36,488 bases of DNA from a virus. A program made the translations under genes and the position numbers. The stretch is from positions 1 to 36,488 of the IMG/VR virus record IMGVR_UViG_3300020421_000066. One strand, given 5' to 3'. This document shows, piece after piece, positions 1 through 5,733 of this stretch; the first letter of the stretch is position 1; each line of letters begins with the position of its first letter. The notes below the pieces were generated by a model. The model did no database searches. It was not told where the DNA came from and was given only the letters and a program-made list of their open reading frames with translations.

Positions 1-158
1 ATTACTTCACTAAGTTATCACAACATGAACTCAAAGAGGACATAGATTGTTATAACGAAGAATTGTATTCTGAGTTAGTTGATAACATTTTATCCCCTAC
101 AATCGTGTCATCTGTAGATGATACAAACTCTTACAAATCTATCCCATCTCGTTATTAG
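1..158 (+). CDS. Hypothetical protein, 3' part only
   Basis: An open frame enters the window from the left (first complete codon at base 3) and ends at TAG 156-158, giving 51 visible residues that finish in SIPSRY. No start is visible, so the N-terminus lies outside the window. The visible part is hydrophilic and rich in Asp, Glu, Ser and Tyr, with no membrane segment or motif I recognise. It is followed after 5 bases by another small gene on the same strand, which suggests a cluster of short early or middle phage genes. It could be the tail of any larger phage protein. Function unknown. Confidence 0.6.
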   Translation, partial: YFTKLSQHELKEDIDCYNEELYSELVDNILSPTIVSSVDDTNSYKSIPSRY

Positions 159-163
159 TAACC

Positions 164-337
164 ATGCCTAAGTTTACACACCTTTCTTATCAACAATCTG
201 ATGAAGATTACCAAGCAGATTTTGACTATGACCAAGACAATTACTATGACAAAAGTGATTACTTAGAGTGCCTAATCCATGAAGAGGTTAGTGATAATCT
301 ATCAAAGAAAGATCAGTTACTAATTGATAATTTCTAA
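164..337 (+). CDS. Small acidic hypothetical protein (57 aa)
   Basis: The frame starts at ATG 164 and ends with TAA 335-337. The product is strongly acidic and Tyr/Asp-rich (for example DYDQDNYYDKSDYLE near the middle), with no membrane segment. Its stop shares one base with the ATG of the next gene (TAATG at 335-339), a translational-coupling arrangement found at many real junctions in this window. That supports it as a gene despite its size. No function can be assigned; small acidic proteins of this type are common in phage early regions. Confidence 0.6.
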   Translation: MPKFTHLSYQQSDEDYQADFDYDQDNYYDKSDYLECLIHEEVSDNLSKKDQLLIDNF

Positions 338-519
338 TGTGTAATCATACCTATCCGCAGTATCAACGAAATCACCCTAATCCTTCCATGAAAAGTATTA
401 CAAACACAAGCAAATCTGTCTCATCTAATGTATATTCAGAACTGTTCAAATTACACCCTTATGATGCACAAATAGTGGGTGTAATCGTTCCTACGCAAAA
501 TGTAAAGAATGTCAAGTAA
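337..519 (+). CDS. Small hypothetical protein (60 aa)
   Basis: Starts at ATG 337, overlapping the preceding stop by one base, and ends at 519. The product is polar, Asn/Ser/Val-rich and lacks Trp, with no recognised domain. Two stretches of its DNA recur downstream in non-coding sequence: AGTATCAACGAA (359-370 and 979-990) and CACCCTAATCCTTC (373-386 and 614-627). Either this gene has grown into a repeat-bearing region, or the region downstream holds fragments of related sequence. The overlap with the upstream stop is the main support for translation. Function unknown. Confidence 0.45.
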   Translation: MCNHTYPQYQRNHPNPSMKSITNTSKSVSSNVYSELFKLHPYDAQIVGVIVPTQNVKNVK

Positions 520-785
520 AATGTATGTGAGTTCTTTATACTTTGTTATAATGTTATGATAATTGTTGTTACAAACCCTGTTCTAATTGCACTCAACAAA
601 ATGATAAGAAGTCCACCCTAATCCTTCGTGGTAATTGTTGTCTTAGCGAGCATAATATGAGTTCGTCAAGTGTTAACAACCGTACCACAGTTCTTCGTGT
701 ATTGTTAACATCTTCGTGGAATGACTTCGCCCACCGTTATTAACAACAAAGACAGTCAAACTTCGTCCCTTCGTTATTACAAACT
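520..785. other. Non-coding stretch rich in TTCGT and GTTAAC motifs
   Basis: No convincing gene lies here on either strand. A TATAAT box sits at 547-552, followed by a 21-codon frame at 556-621 without ribosome-site support. The rest repeats CTTCGTGG-like and GTTAACA/GTTATTAACAA-like words several times. It could be a small RNA or leader, an operator array or decayed coding sequence. The sequence alone does not decide. Confidence 0.4.
547..552 (+). promoter_or_regulatory. Possible sigma-70 -10 box (TATAAT)
   Basis: A perfect TATAAT lies 28 bases after the stop of the 60-aa gene. No good TTGACA-like element was found at the usual distance. It could drive the stretch that ends at the terminator at 905-935. 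Confidence 0.3.
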
Positions 786-881
786 ATGAGCAAGTCTCAA
801 GCACTAAGTGAACTCGAAACAGCACAAGATTCTCGTGCAGTTAGACACATTTTGTACAAATATTACAGGGGGGAATGGTAA
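786..881 (+). CDS. Possible 31-aa hypothetical protein
   Basis: ATG 786 opens a 31-codon frame ending TAA 879-881, just before a strong terminator at 905-935. The product begins MSKSQALSELETAQDSR and ends YRGEW. It is mixed-charge and probably helical. Support comes from its placement immediately before the terminator and from a plausible composition. No strong ribosome-binding site is seen. It might instead be part of an untranslated RNA. Confidence 0.4.
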   Translation: MSKSQALSELETAQDSRAVRHILYKYYRGEW

Positions 882-904
882 AACAATTACAGTAAGATTG
901 TCAG

Positions 905-935
905 TGCCTCAGTGTTAACCACACTGGGGCATTTT
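905..935 (+). terminator. Intrinsic terminator
   Basis: An 11-bp stem (905-915 with 921-931, one G-U pair) closes a 5-base loop and is followed by TTTT. It lies 23 bases after the 31-aa frame and would end the first small-gene transcript. Confidence 0.75.
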
Positions 936-1137
936 GCTGTGTATTGTTATAACATAGATGCAGTGATTTGTCAAGCTAAGTATCAACGAACACAGTGTAT
1001 TTGTTACCTTATGTTATAATTAGGGCGGGCGTGGCTAAAAAAGTACCTTCTTTCTAACCTACAAACCTTAACCCTGACGAGAGGTACCGAGATTTCAAAA
1101 TTTTTTTCTACATATAAAAAGCACCTATAGGTTTTTT
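936..1137 (+). promoter_or_regulatory. TATAAT box and about 110-base leader of the SGNH gene
   Basis: TATAAT at 1015-1020 lies 117 bases before the GTG start at 1138; no clear -35 element is present. The intervening leader contains a long-range inverted pair (GTACCT near 1050 with AGGTAC near 1083) and a perfect palindrome ACCTATAGGT at 1123-1132, followed by a T-run that overlaps the ribosome-binding region. It may be a structured leader that limits translation, or a leftover terminator. No other gene is seen here. Confidence 0.4.
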
Positions 1138-1725
1138 GTGAAAATTTATTTTGATGGTTGTAGTTTCTGTTGGGGTGGAGAACTAAAAGAAGAGGAAGAA
1201 AGATATAGTAAATTGGTCTGTGATGCACTGGGAGCCCATGAGTCTAATATGTCTAGACAGGGGTCAAGTAATTTTAGGATTGCCCGTCAGTGTCTGGTTA
1301 GATATAACATGAAGGATTACGATTTGGCAGTTATACAGTTAACTTATAATTCAAGAAATGAATTCTGGGATACAGAAAGGAGTAGGTTTACTCAGTTCAG
1401 TGTAAATCTAGCAGAGAGTAAAGGTAAATTATATAACAGATTCTATAAGGACATCTATGATCCCTTCTATGGAGACATGTATGAATATATGTTTGCTACT
1501 GCAATAAGGGATCACTGTAAGGTAATGGGAATACCACTTATATTACTTACTGTAGGTGTAAGTGAGAATAATAAGGTAAGTAAAACAAGATCAATGGATA
1601 AGAAGATTGATTGGGATATTGATATAACAGAGTTACTTCAATGGGATTGTTATGCACCTTTAGGTCATCCTAATCAAAAAGGGCATCAGAAGATTGCAAA
1701 TAAGATTCTAGAGATTGTAAATTAA
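1138..1725 (+). CDS. SGNH/GDSL-hydrolase-like protein
   Basis: The GTG start at 1138 is preceded by AGG seven bases upstream and puts the hallmark motif at the extreme N-terminus. Residues 6-10 (DGCSF) form the block I nucleophile region with Ser9. Residues 42-45 (GSSN) resemble the Gly/Asn oxyanion blocks. GHPNQKGHQ from residue 176 supplies the His of the C-terminal block. At 195 residues it is about the size of a minimal SGNH domain. The family comprises esterases, lipases and acyl- or acetyl-hydrolases; the substrate here is unknown, and a carbohydrate ester is a guess. The gene stands alone between a leader and a terminator. It is a shorter, diverged relative of the two SGNH genes at 4954-6491, with the same GCS and HP signatures. 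Confidence 0.7.
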   Translation: MKIYFDGCSFCWGGELKEEEERYSKLVCDALGAHESNMSRQGSSNFRIARQCLVRYNMKDYDLAVIQLTYNSRNEFWDTERSRFTQFSVNLAESKGKLYNRFYKDIYDPFYGDMYEYMFATAIRDHCKVMGIPLILLTVGVSENNKVSKTRSMDKKIDWDIDITELLQWDCYAPLGHPNQKGHQKIANKILEIVN

Positions 1726-1731
1726 CTAGAT

Positions 1732-1775
1732 ACTCTGTATCTGTTCTCCGAAGGGTGTACAGAGTTTTTATTTTA
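1732..1775 (+). terminator. Intrinsic terminator after the SGNH gene
   Basis: ACTCTGTA (1732-1739) pairs with TACAGAGT (1758-1765) and is followed by a T-rich tract (1765-1774). The T-run on only one side indicates termination of plus-strand transcription. It touches the 3' end of the convergent methyltransferase gene. Confidence 0.65.
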
Positions 1776-2738
1776 AAGGGATAATTCTATTACAGAAGGT
1801 GGTACTCTCTGTTGTATCAGATGCCCATAGTCTTCATGTAGTTCACAACCATAGTAATGTCTATTGTTTCTTCTTGCAGTATAGGCAGTTGTACCACTAC
1901 CCATGAATGGATCTAGTATAGTATCATATTCTTCACTTGCTGCTAATATACAAGGTTCAATCAGTTCAGATGGAAAGACTGCAAAGTGTGCTCCTTTATA
2001 TGGTTTAGTTGTTACTTTCCATACACTACGTTTGTTTCTCTTATCATACACCATTTGTCTTTCTCTTGTTAGTCCTGAGAAAGTATTCTCGTTGTCTTTT
2101 GAATTATTGATATTGATTGGTTTATTACCTGCCCATCTTTCCCCGACTGCATCTTCTTTGATTGCTTCATTATTATAGTAATAGTTCTTATTCTTACTAA
2201 GAAGGAAGATATATTCGTGAGACTTAGTACATCTATCCTTTACACTTTCGGGCATTGGATTAGGTTTATGCCATATAATATCCTGTCGTAAATACCAACC
2301 ATCTGCTCTAAGGGCAAATGCAAGCATCCATGGAATCCCTATAAGGTCTTTTTCTTTTAGGTTAGGGAGGCGTGTGCCTCTCTTGGGACTAGAATCGGGT
2401 AAATCCTGTTTGGTATTTGATACCGTCTGTTTCGGATAAGCAATGCTACCAGGTCTATAGTTATAATAGGAATCACCAATGTTCACCCACAGCGTACCAT
2501 CATCTGTCAGGACATTTCGTACCTCCCGAAACACCTCTACCAGACTTTGAATGTATTCTTCAGGGGTTTCTTCTTGCCCTATCTGGTGCTCCTCCCCTCC
2601 GTAATCTCTCAATCCATAGTACGGTGGCGAAGTAACACAACAACGTGCACTCTTTTCTGGGAACTCACTTAGGGTTTGGCGACAATCCCCAAATAATATG
2701 GAATCTTGCATATTAGTAAAGACTTCTGGTATTTTCAC
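1773..2738 (-). CDS. Orphan site-specific DNA methyltransferase (beta class, likely N4-cytosine or N6-adenine)
   Basis: S-adenosylmethionine-dependent amino-methyltransferase of 321 aa. The catalytic motif IV TSPPYY (residues 36-41) precedes the SAM-binding motif I DPFMGSGTT (276-284), which is the beta-class order. Between them lies the stretch with DIIWHKPNPMPESVKDR (153-169), typical of this family, and HFAVFP (251-256). Ser in SPPY rather than DPPY favours N4-cytosine methylation, but N6-adenine enzymes with SPPY exist. The start is GTG at 2736-2738, overlapping the upstream stop as GTGA, so it is probably translated by coupling. No restriction endonuclease is adjacent. As an orphan enzyme it probably protects phage DNA or alters expression. 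The recognition site cannot be read from sequence. Confidence 0.88.
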   Translation of the reverse strand: MKIPEVFTNMQDSILFGDCRQTLSEFPEKSARCCVTSPPYYGLRDYGGEEHQIGQEETPEEYIQSLVEVFREVRNVLTDDGTLWVNIGDSYYNYRPGSIAYPKQTVSNTKQDLPDSSPKRGTRLPNLKEKDLIGIPWMLAFALRADGWYLRQDIIWHKPNPMPESVKDRCTKSHEYIFLLSKNKNYYYNNEAIKEDAVGERWAGNKPININNSKDNENTFSGLTRERQMVYDKRNKRSVWKVTTKPYKGAHFAVFPSELIEPCILAASEEYDTILDPFMGSGTTAYTARRNNRHYYGCELHEDYGHLIQQRVPPSVIELSL

Positions 2739-2938
2739 TGATAATATGAAGGTTTATATGCATCTGGGGTTTTAGGGGCACCATAAGTAATTTTGATCTG
2801 GTTATATATTTCTCCTGATGAATTAGAAATAGTATATTTCTCCATCTTACCACCCAAGTCCTTGGCACATAATTCTATTTCATGTAATAAGTCTCTTTCT
2901 AAATCTTCAATTGGATCATGATGTCTATCTAATTTCAT
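2735..2938 (-). CDS. Hypothetical protein (67 aa)
   Basis: A 67-residue soluble protein with a charged N-terminal helix (MKLDRHHDPIEDLERDLL) and a C-terminal half ending in YGAPKTPDAYKPSYYQ. No domain recognised. Its ATG (2936-2938) overlaps the stop of the upstream gene as ATGA, and its own TGA overlaps the methyltransferase GTG. It sits inside a tightly coupled minus-strand set, which is the strongest evidence that it is real. Its position suggests co-expression with the methyltransferase, but no functional link can be shown. Confidence 0.75.
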   Translation of the reverse strand: MKLDRHHDPIEDLERDLLHEIELCAKDLGGKMEKYTISNSSGEIYNQIKITYGAPKTPDAYKPSYYQ

Positions 2939-3138
2939 AGTACAAATATAAAGACTGCTGCTGTAATTATAACACCTTCTAGGAAAGATAACCAGTATGT
3001 TTTGTAATAAGAAAGATTTAACTTATCTTGCCACCAACGTATATTCTCTTTATGCCACATAGAAAATTTCAACCTCCAGTCATTCAATAGACGAAAGGTT
3101 GAAACATACCATGGGAACTGCTTTCTCTGAAATGCCAT
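2935..3138 (-). CDS. Small membrane protein (67 aa) with C-terminal anchor
   Basis: The first about 50 residues are basic and Trp/Tyr-rich. The last about 17 residues (from FLEGVIITAAVFIFVL) form a single hydrophobic segment, so it is probably a tail-anchored inner-membrane protein with a cytoplasmic N-terminal part. The start is ATG 3136-3138. Its stop overlaps the next ATG as ATGA. A tiny hydrophobic frame (3142-3222) ends three bases upstream. No homologous family recognised; possible roles in host-membrane modification are speculation. Confidence 0.7.
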   Translation of the reverse strand: MAFQRKQFPWYVSTFRLLNDWRLKFSMWHKENIRWWQDKLNLSYYKTYWLSFLEGVIITAAVFIFVL

Positions 3139-3141
3139 GAT

Positions 3142-3222
3142 TTAAGTGTGAGGATCATATTGCCTTATGACTAGGTAACCGTATGCAAGGAAACCAATGG
3201 GTAGAAGAATCAGATAAGGCAT
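3142..3222 (-). CDS. Possible 26-aa hydrophobic microprotein
   Basis: The minus-strand ATG at 3220-3222 opens a 26-codon frame that ends TAA at 3142-3144, three bases before the start of the 67-aa membrane protein. The product (MPYLILLPIGFLAYGYLVIR then a polar tail) is one transmembrane helix with a positive, polar C-terminal end. Its tight fit between the tRNA and the membrane-protein gene, and its membrane-like composition, argue for a real microprotein. Its small size keeps confidence moderate. Confidence 0.5.
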   Translation of the reverse strand: MPYLILLPIGFLAYGYLVIRQYDPHT

Positions 3223-3237
3223 TTTATTTATGTGATA

Positions 3238-3311
3238 CGGGACAGATGGGATTTGAACCCACGACCTCTGCCGTGACAGGGCAGCATTCTAAACCACTGA
3301 ACTACTATCCC
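3238..3311 (-). tRNA. tRNA-Asp (GTC)
   Basis: The minus strand folds as a full cloverleaf. The acceptor arm is GGGATAG/CTGTCCC with one G-U pair, and the discriminator base is G as usual for tRNA-Asp. The anticodon arm is CTGCC-CTGTCAC-GGCAG with anticodon GTC, and the T-arm loop is TTCAAAT. The 3' CCA is not encoded. It sits between the radical SAM gene and the membrane microproteins on the same strand and is probably cut from a longer transcript. It is the only tRNA in the window. Confidence 0.93.
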
Positions 3312-3339
3312 TTTTGACTTATATATTATAGCATCCTAT

Positions 3340-4617
3340 TCAGTATTTGGCAAGTATTGGAAAAGTATCTCGCCAATTTGTTCCACGACTAGCATCTAAT
3401 TTATCCAGATATAATTTGCATTTATTCCAGTCACCAACAGGGGTTTCTTTCATCATATCACGGTAAACACTTTCATTGATAGATCTAACATCATTTTTTA
3501 TTTTATCTTTTATATCGTCTGGAAGATTTCTAGGACGTAGAATTCTTGGATCCTCAAGGCGGTTATAGATTTGAAACTTACCAGTTGCATCACGGGTTTT
3601 CAAACCTTCTTTTTCAAGAAAATCAAAAGTTTCTTTCATATTAAGTATACCGAGGTTTGATGGTGTAAATGTTACACTGAGTCTTCCTTTTTTTGTAACA
3701 TTTAGCCATTTTTTAACTGAGCGAACATTCTTCAAGGTTGCCTCCCAGTCAGTTGGATATCTCAAATAATGATTGACTTTATCGATACCATCAACACTCC
3801 ACTGAATATCAAAAGATTTGAAAGCAGTGATATACTTCCTCATCTTCTTTAGAGTAAAGAGTGTCATATTAGAAACATAATCCAAAGCAATATATTTCGC
3901 ATGACCTGATGCTATAATTGCATCTAATAATTCAAAGTGGTTAGTCATCAGACTAGGTTCACCACCACAGAAAGATATATGAGAAACAATTTCAATATTA
4001 TCAATAACTTCGCTGATAATTTTGTAAAACTGAGTTCTATCTCTTTTTTTGACATCTACAGAGTGTATTAGGTTCTCAACGATTGATAGTTCTCTTCCCA
4101 GTTCTTTTACAATAGAAGGATCACCTATTTCTTTAAGTCTTTTATAGCGTGTTGTTGAATCTGCTGGATTGCATCCAATACACTCTAAGTTACATGGAAC
4201 ACCCCATATGTTTAATTGTAAAGATAAAAAACGTAAATTTCTATTCTTGATATTACCATTATCATCAAATATTTCTTTAATCAGTTCTGCTCTTTCTTTA
4301 GTGGTTTTCATCAAACGAGGTGAATTACCAGTTCTATCTTCCCTCTCTTTACACCGAGAGCACATAGATTTTATGAGACTATCATTACGATCTCCAGCAA
4401 GCATTGCCTTGCGAATATGAGTTTGAAAATCTCCACTAAACCATTCTTTGATGGGAGTAGTATTGATTGGATCTCTTTTATAACTATCTTCTTTATCAAT
4501 TTTTTTAGACCAACAACAAGGAACATACCCTGCTACAGGAGAGTTTCTAATATTATGGAACGGATAAGCACAAAATCCCCCTGCCATCAATTCACGATAA
4601 TTTTCGGGGGTCATCAT
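3340..4617 (-). CDS. Radical SAM protein with N-terminal twitch/SPASM-like domain
   Basis: A 425-aa 4Fe-4S enzyme that would cleave S-adenosylmethionine to a 5'-deoxyadenosyl radical. The cluster motif CxxxCxxC is C142, C146 and C149, followed by GGEP at 218-221. Ahead of it lies a twitch/SPASM-like module: FCAYPF at 15-20, CC at 34-35, a helix with a RKAMLAGD-like stretch near 69-76, and CxxC at 86-89. This probably binds an auxiliary iron-sulfur cluster. The domain order, auxiliary module first, matches the family known as twitch domain-containing radical SAM proteins, seen in marine phages. Substrate unknown; SPASM/twitch enzymes modify peptides, proteins or sugars. It starts Met-Met, and either Met could be used. 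It lies last in the accessory minus-strand cluster. Confidence 0.88.
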   Translation of the reverse strand: MMTPENYRELMAGGFCAYPFHNIRNSPVAGYVPCCWSKKIDKEDSYKRDPINTTPIKEWFSGDFQTHIRKAMLAGDRNDSLIKSMCSRCKEREDRTGNSPRLMKTTKERAELIKEIFDDNGNIKNRNLRFLSLQLNIWGVPCNLECIGCNPADSTTRYKRLKEIGDPSIVKELGRELSIVENLIHSVDVKKRDRTQFYKIISEVIDNIEIVSHISFCGGEPSLMTNHFELLDAIIASGHAKYIALDYVSNMTLFTLKKMRKYITAFKSFDIQWSVDGIDKVNHYLRYPTDWEATLKNVRSVKKWLNVTKKGRLSVTFTPSNLGILNMKETFDFLEKEGLKTRDATGKFQIYNRLEDPRILRPRNLPDDIKDKIKNDVRSINESVYRDMMKETPVGDWNKCKLYLDKLDASRGTNWRDTFPILAKY

Positions 4618-4646
4618 ATAAATATTTTATTATTACATATTATAAC

Positions 4647-4769
4647 ATGGATGATCTTGAACCAGGTATGGAAGACTCTTCTCTAGCAGAGGATCTCCAA
4701 GATAGGTTAGCTGAAGGTGAAATTATTTTTGTTCCTGATGACGATTGGATTGACCTTTTGAACGAGTAG
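4647..4769 (+). CDS. Possible 40-aa acidic hypothetical protein
   Basis: ATG 4647 opens a 40-codon frame ending TAG 4767-4769. The product is highly acidic (MDDLEPGMEDSSLAEDLQDR, then a PDDDWIDLLNE end) and looks like protein rather than chance sequence. It overlaps the 3' end of the minus-strand coiled-coil gene by 47 bases tail to tail. A hairpin with T-run follows at 4793-4826. No ribosome-binding site is visible; ATTATAAC just upstream could be a promoter for a nearly leaderless transcript. It is the only plus-strand gene within this minus-strand block. Confidence 0.45.
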   Translation: MDDLEPGMEDSSLAEDLQDRLAEGEIIFVPDDDWIDLLNE

Positions 4770-4935
4770 ATAATATTTCAATTTGTTTTTTTAAAAGGTG
4801 AACTTCTTGACGGAGTTCACTTTTTTCTTGTTTAAGTAGTTCGATTTCTTGTTCGTAAACAATTAGCATTTGTTCTAGTTGTACAACTTCATTTTCGAGA
4901 TCCCACCTCGGTTTGGGATAATGTTTTTCTTCCAT
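4723..4935 (-). CDS. Coiled-coil hypothetical protein (70 aa)
   Basis: Residues about 12-58 show continuous heptads of Leu, Ile and Val with Glu, Gln and Lys between them (for example LIVYEQEIELLKQEKSELRQE), so it is a nearly all-helical coiled coil with a short polar basic tail. ATG 4933-4935 has AGAGG six bases upstream, one of the better ribosome-binding sites in this cluster. It starts 18 bases after the SGNH gene stop at 4954. The coding sequence contains a symmetrical hairpin flanked by A- and T-runs (4793-4826). Probably a small structural or scaffolding protein; function unknown. Confidence 0.65.
   Translation of the reverse strand: MEEKHYPKPRWDLENEVVQLEQMLIVYEQEIELLKQEKSELRQEVHLLKKQIEILSTRSKGQSNRHQEQK
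4793..4826. terminator. Symmetrical hairpin with A/T flanks, candidate bidirectional terminator
   Basis: GTGAACT (4798-4804) pairs with AGTTCAC (4814-4820). The A-run before it and the T-run after it extend the stem, so either strand reads as stem plus Us. It follows the 40-aa plus-strand frame, as a terminator would, but lies inside the minus-strand coiled-coil gene. Confidence 0.4.
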
Positions 4936-4953
4936 CTGCCTCTGTACTATAAT

Positions 4954-5733
4954 TTAGACATTTAATATTGTCTTTAGATGATGGTCGAACAAAGAGCAAA
5001 TGGTCTGATTACCTTGACGAGTAGGGTGAAAACTATGACGATTTACCATCCCTACTCGTTCTAGATGCTTAATTCTATCACAATCAATCAACCAACTGCT
5101 CCAATGATAGGAATCATTTAATGTTTCAAGTCCTGTAACAGTAGCAAGTTGTGACATTAGGTCTTTTTTACCTGGTTGACCAAAGTCTAAATGATGGTTT
5201 TCTATTGTATTCGTCTCATTTAGAATATCAAACCAATAATGCCGAAATCCTTTGGCAGTAAAGTAGTCTTGCCAGTGACGAATATTAGATTTTAACGATT
5301 TTATTGACTCTTCTTCATCAAAATGGTCGAAAAAATACTTTTTAGGACTGAAATCTCCATATTTTTTGCTATTGTCTCTTGCTGAATCACCAAAAGAGAA
5401 TGATGAGTACATTTTTAGACCATTGAACCATAATTCATCCCTATAATAAGAAGTAATACCCCATAATATAATAGTATCATCTGGATTAAAGTCCCTATTA
5501 GAGAACAGTCTCGTTGCACGTCTAAATTGAGACTGATTAGCAGACCCACCTTTTGATTTGTTTATATTTTTTAGCTTATATTTCTCAGATAATAGTGTTC
5601 TCCATGCATATTTCTCTGTTTTTTCATTATCTAAACAGTACGTTTTATATGTTTCTAGGTCATCTGGGTTATCAATATCATATGATGCACCAACACCTGC
5701 TACCCAACTACACCCAAAGGTAACTAAGTTCAT
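4954..5733 (-). CDS. SGNH-hydrolase-like protein A
   Basis: 259 aa. The N-terminus FGCSW (6-10) carries the block I nucleophile Ser9. GGSANQ (62-67) supplies the Gly and Asn of the oxyanion blocks. A buried strand with ILWGITS follows. RHSFHPTRQGN places the catalytic-type His at 236. This fits the SGNH/GDSL esterase fold. It is a close tandem paralogue of SGNH protein B upstream (shared GCSW, RxxQFRxAT, LWGIT, KxDLMSxL and HPT blocks). Its ATG (5731-5733) overlaps the stop of B as ATGA. Probable role: hydrolysis or transfer of an acyl or acetyl ester, perhaps on a glycan. Substrate and location cannot be read, and no signal peptide is present, so cytoplasmic action is likely. Confidence 0.75.
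   Translation of the reverse strand: MNLVTFGCSWVAGVGASYDIDNPDDLETYKTYCLDNEKTEKYAWRTLLSEKYKLKNINKSKGGSANQSQFRRATRLFSNRDFNPDDTIILWGITSYYRDELWFNGLKMYSSFSFGDSARDNSKKYGDFSPKKYFFDHFDEEESIKSLKSNIRHWQDYFTAKGFRHYWFDILNETNTIENHHLDFGQPGKKDLMSQLATVTGLETLNDSYHWSSWLIDCDRIKHLERVGMVNRHSFHPTRQGNQTICSLFDHHLKTILNV

Larger units (their letters stand above)
359..990 (+). repeat. Two short exact direct repeats (359-370/979-990 and 373-386/614-627)
   Basis: AGTATCAACGAA occurs at 359-370 and 979-990. CACCCTAATCCTTC occurs at 373-386 and 614-627. The first copies are nearly adjacent inside the 60-aa gene; the second copies are separate and lie in non-coding DNA. Direct reading of the sequence; no function known. 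Confidence 0.6.
697..1008 (+). repeat. Dispersed GTGTATTGTTA repeat family
   Basis: Related copies occur at 697-711 (GTGTATTGTTAACAT), 939-955 (GTGTATTGTTATAACAT) and, more diverged, at 995-1008 (GTGTATTTGTTACC). The last copy runs directly into the TATAAT at 1015-1020. All three lie in the same orientation in otherwise non-coding DNA. Confidence 0.45.

Noticed and set aside
556-621. 21-codon frame after the TATAAT at 547
   Set aside because: Too short, no ribosome-binding site, no coupling to a neighbour.
359-1008. CRISPR-like array from the short repeats
   Set aside because: Repeats are short, few, unevenly spaced and diverged, and there are no cas genes.
1004-1228. 74-codon minus-strand frame across the leader and start of the SGNH gene
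   Set aside because: Overlaps a better-supported gene on the other strand, has no ribosome site, and its composition looks like antisense of coding DNA.
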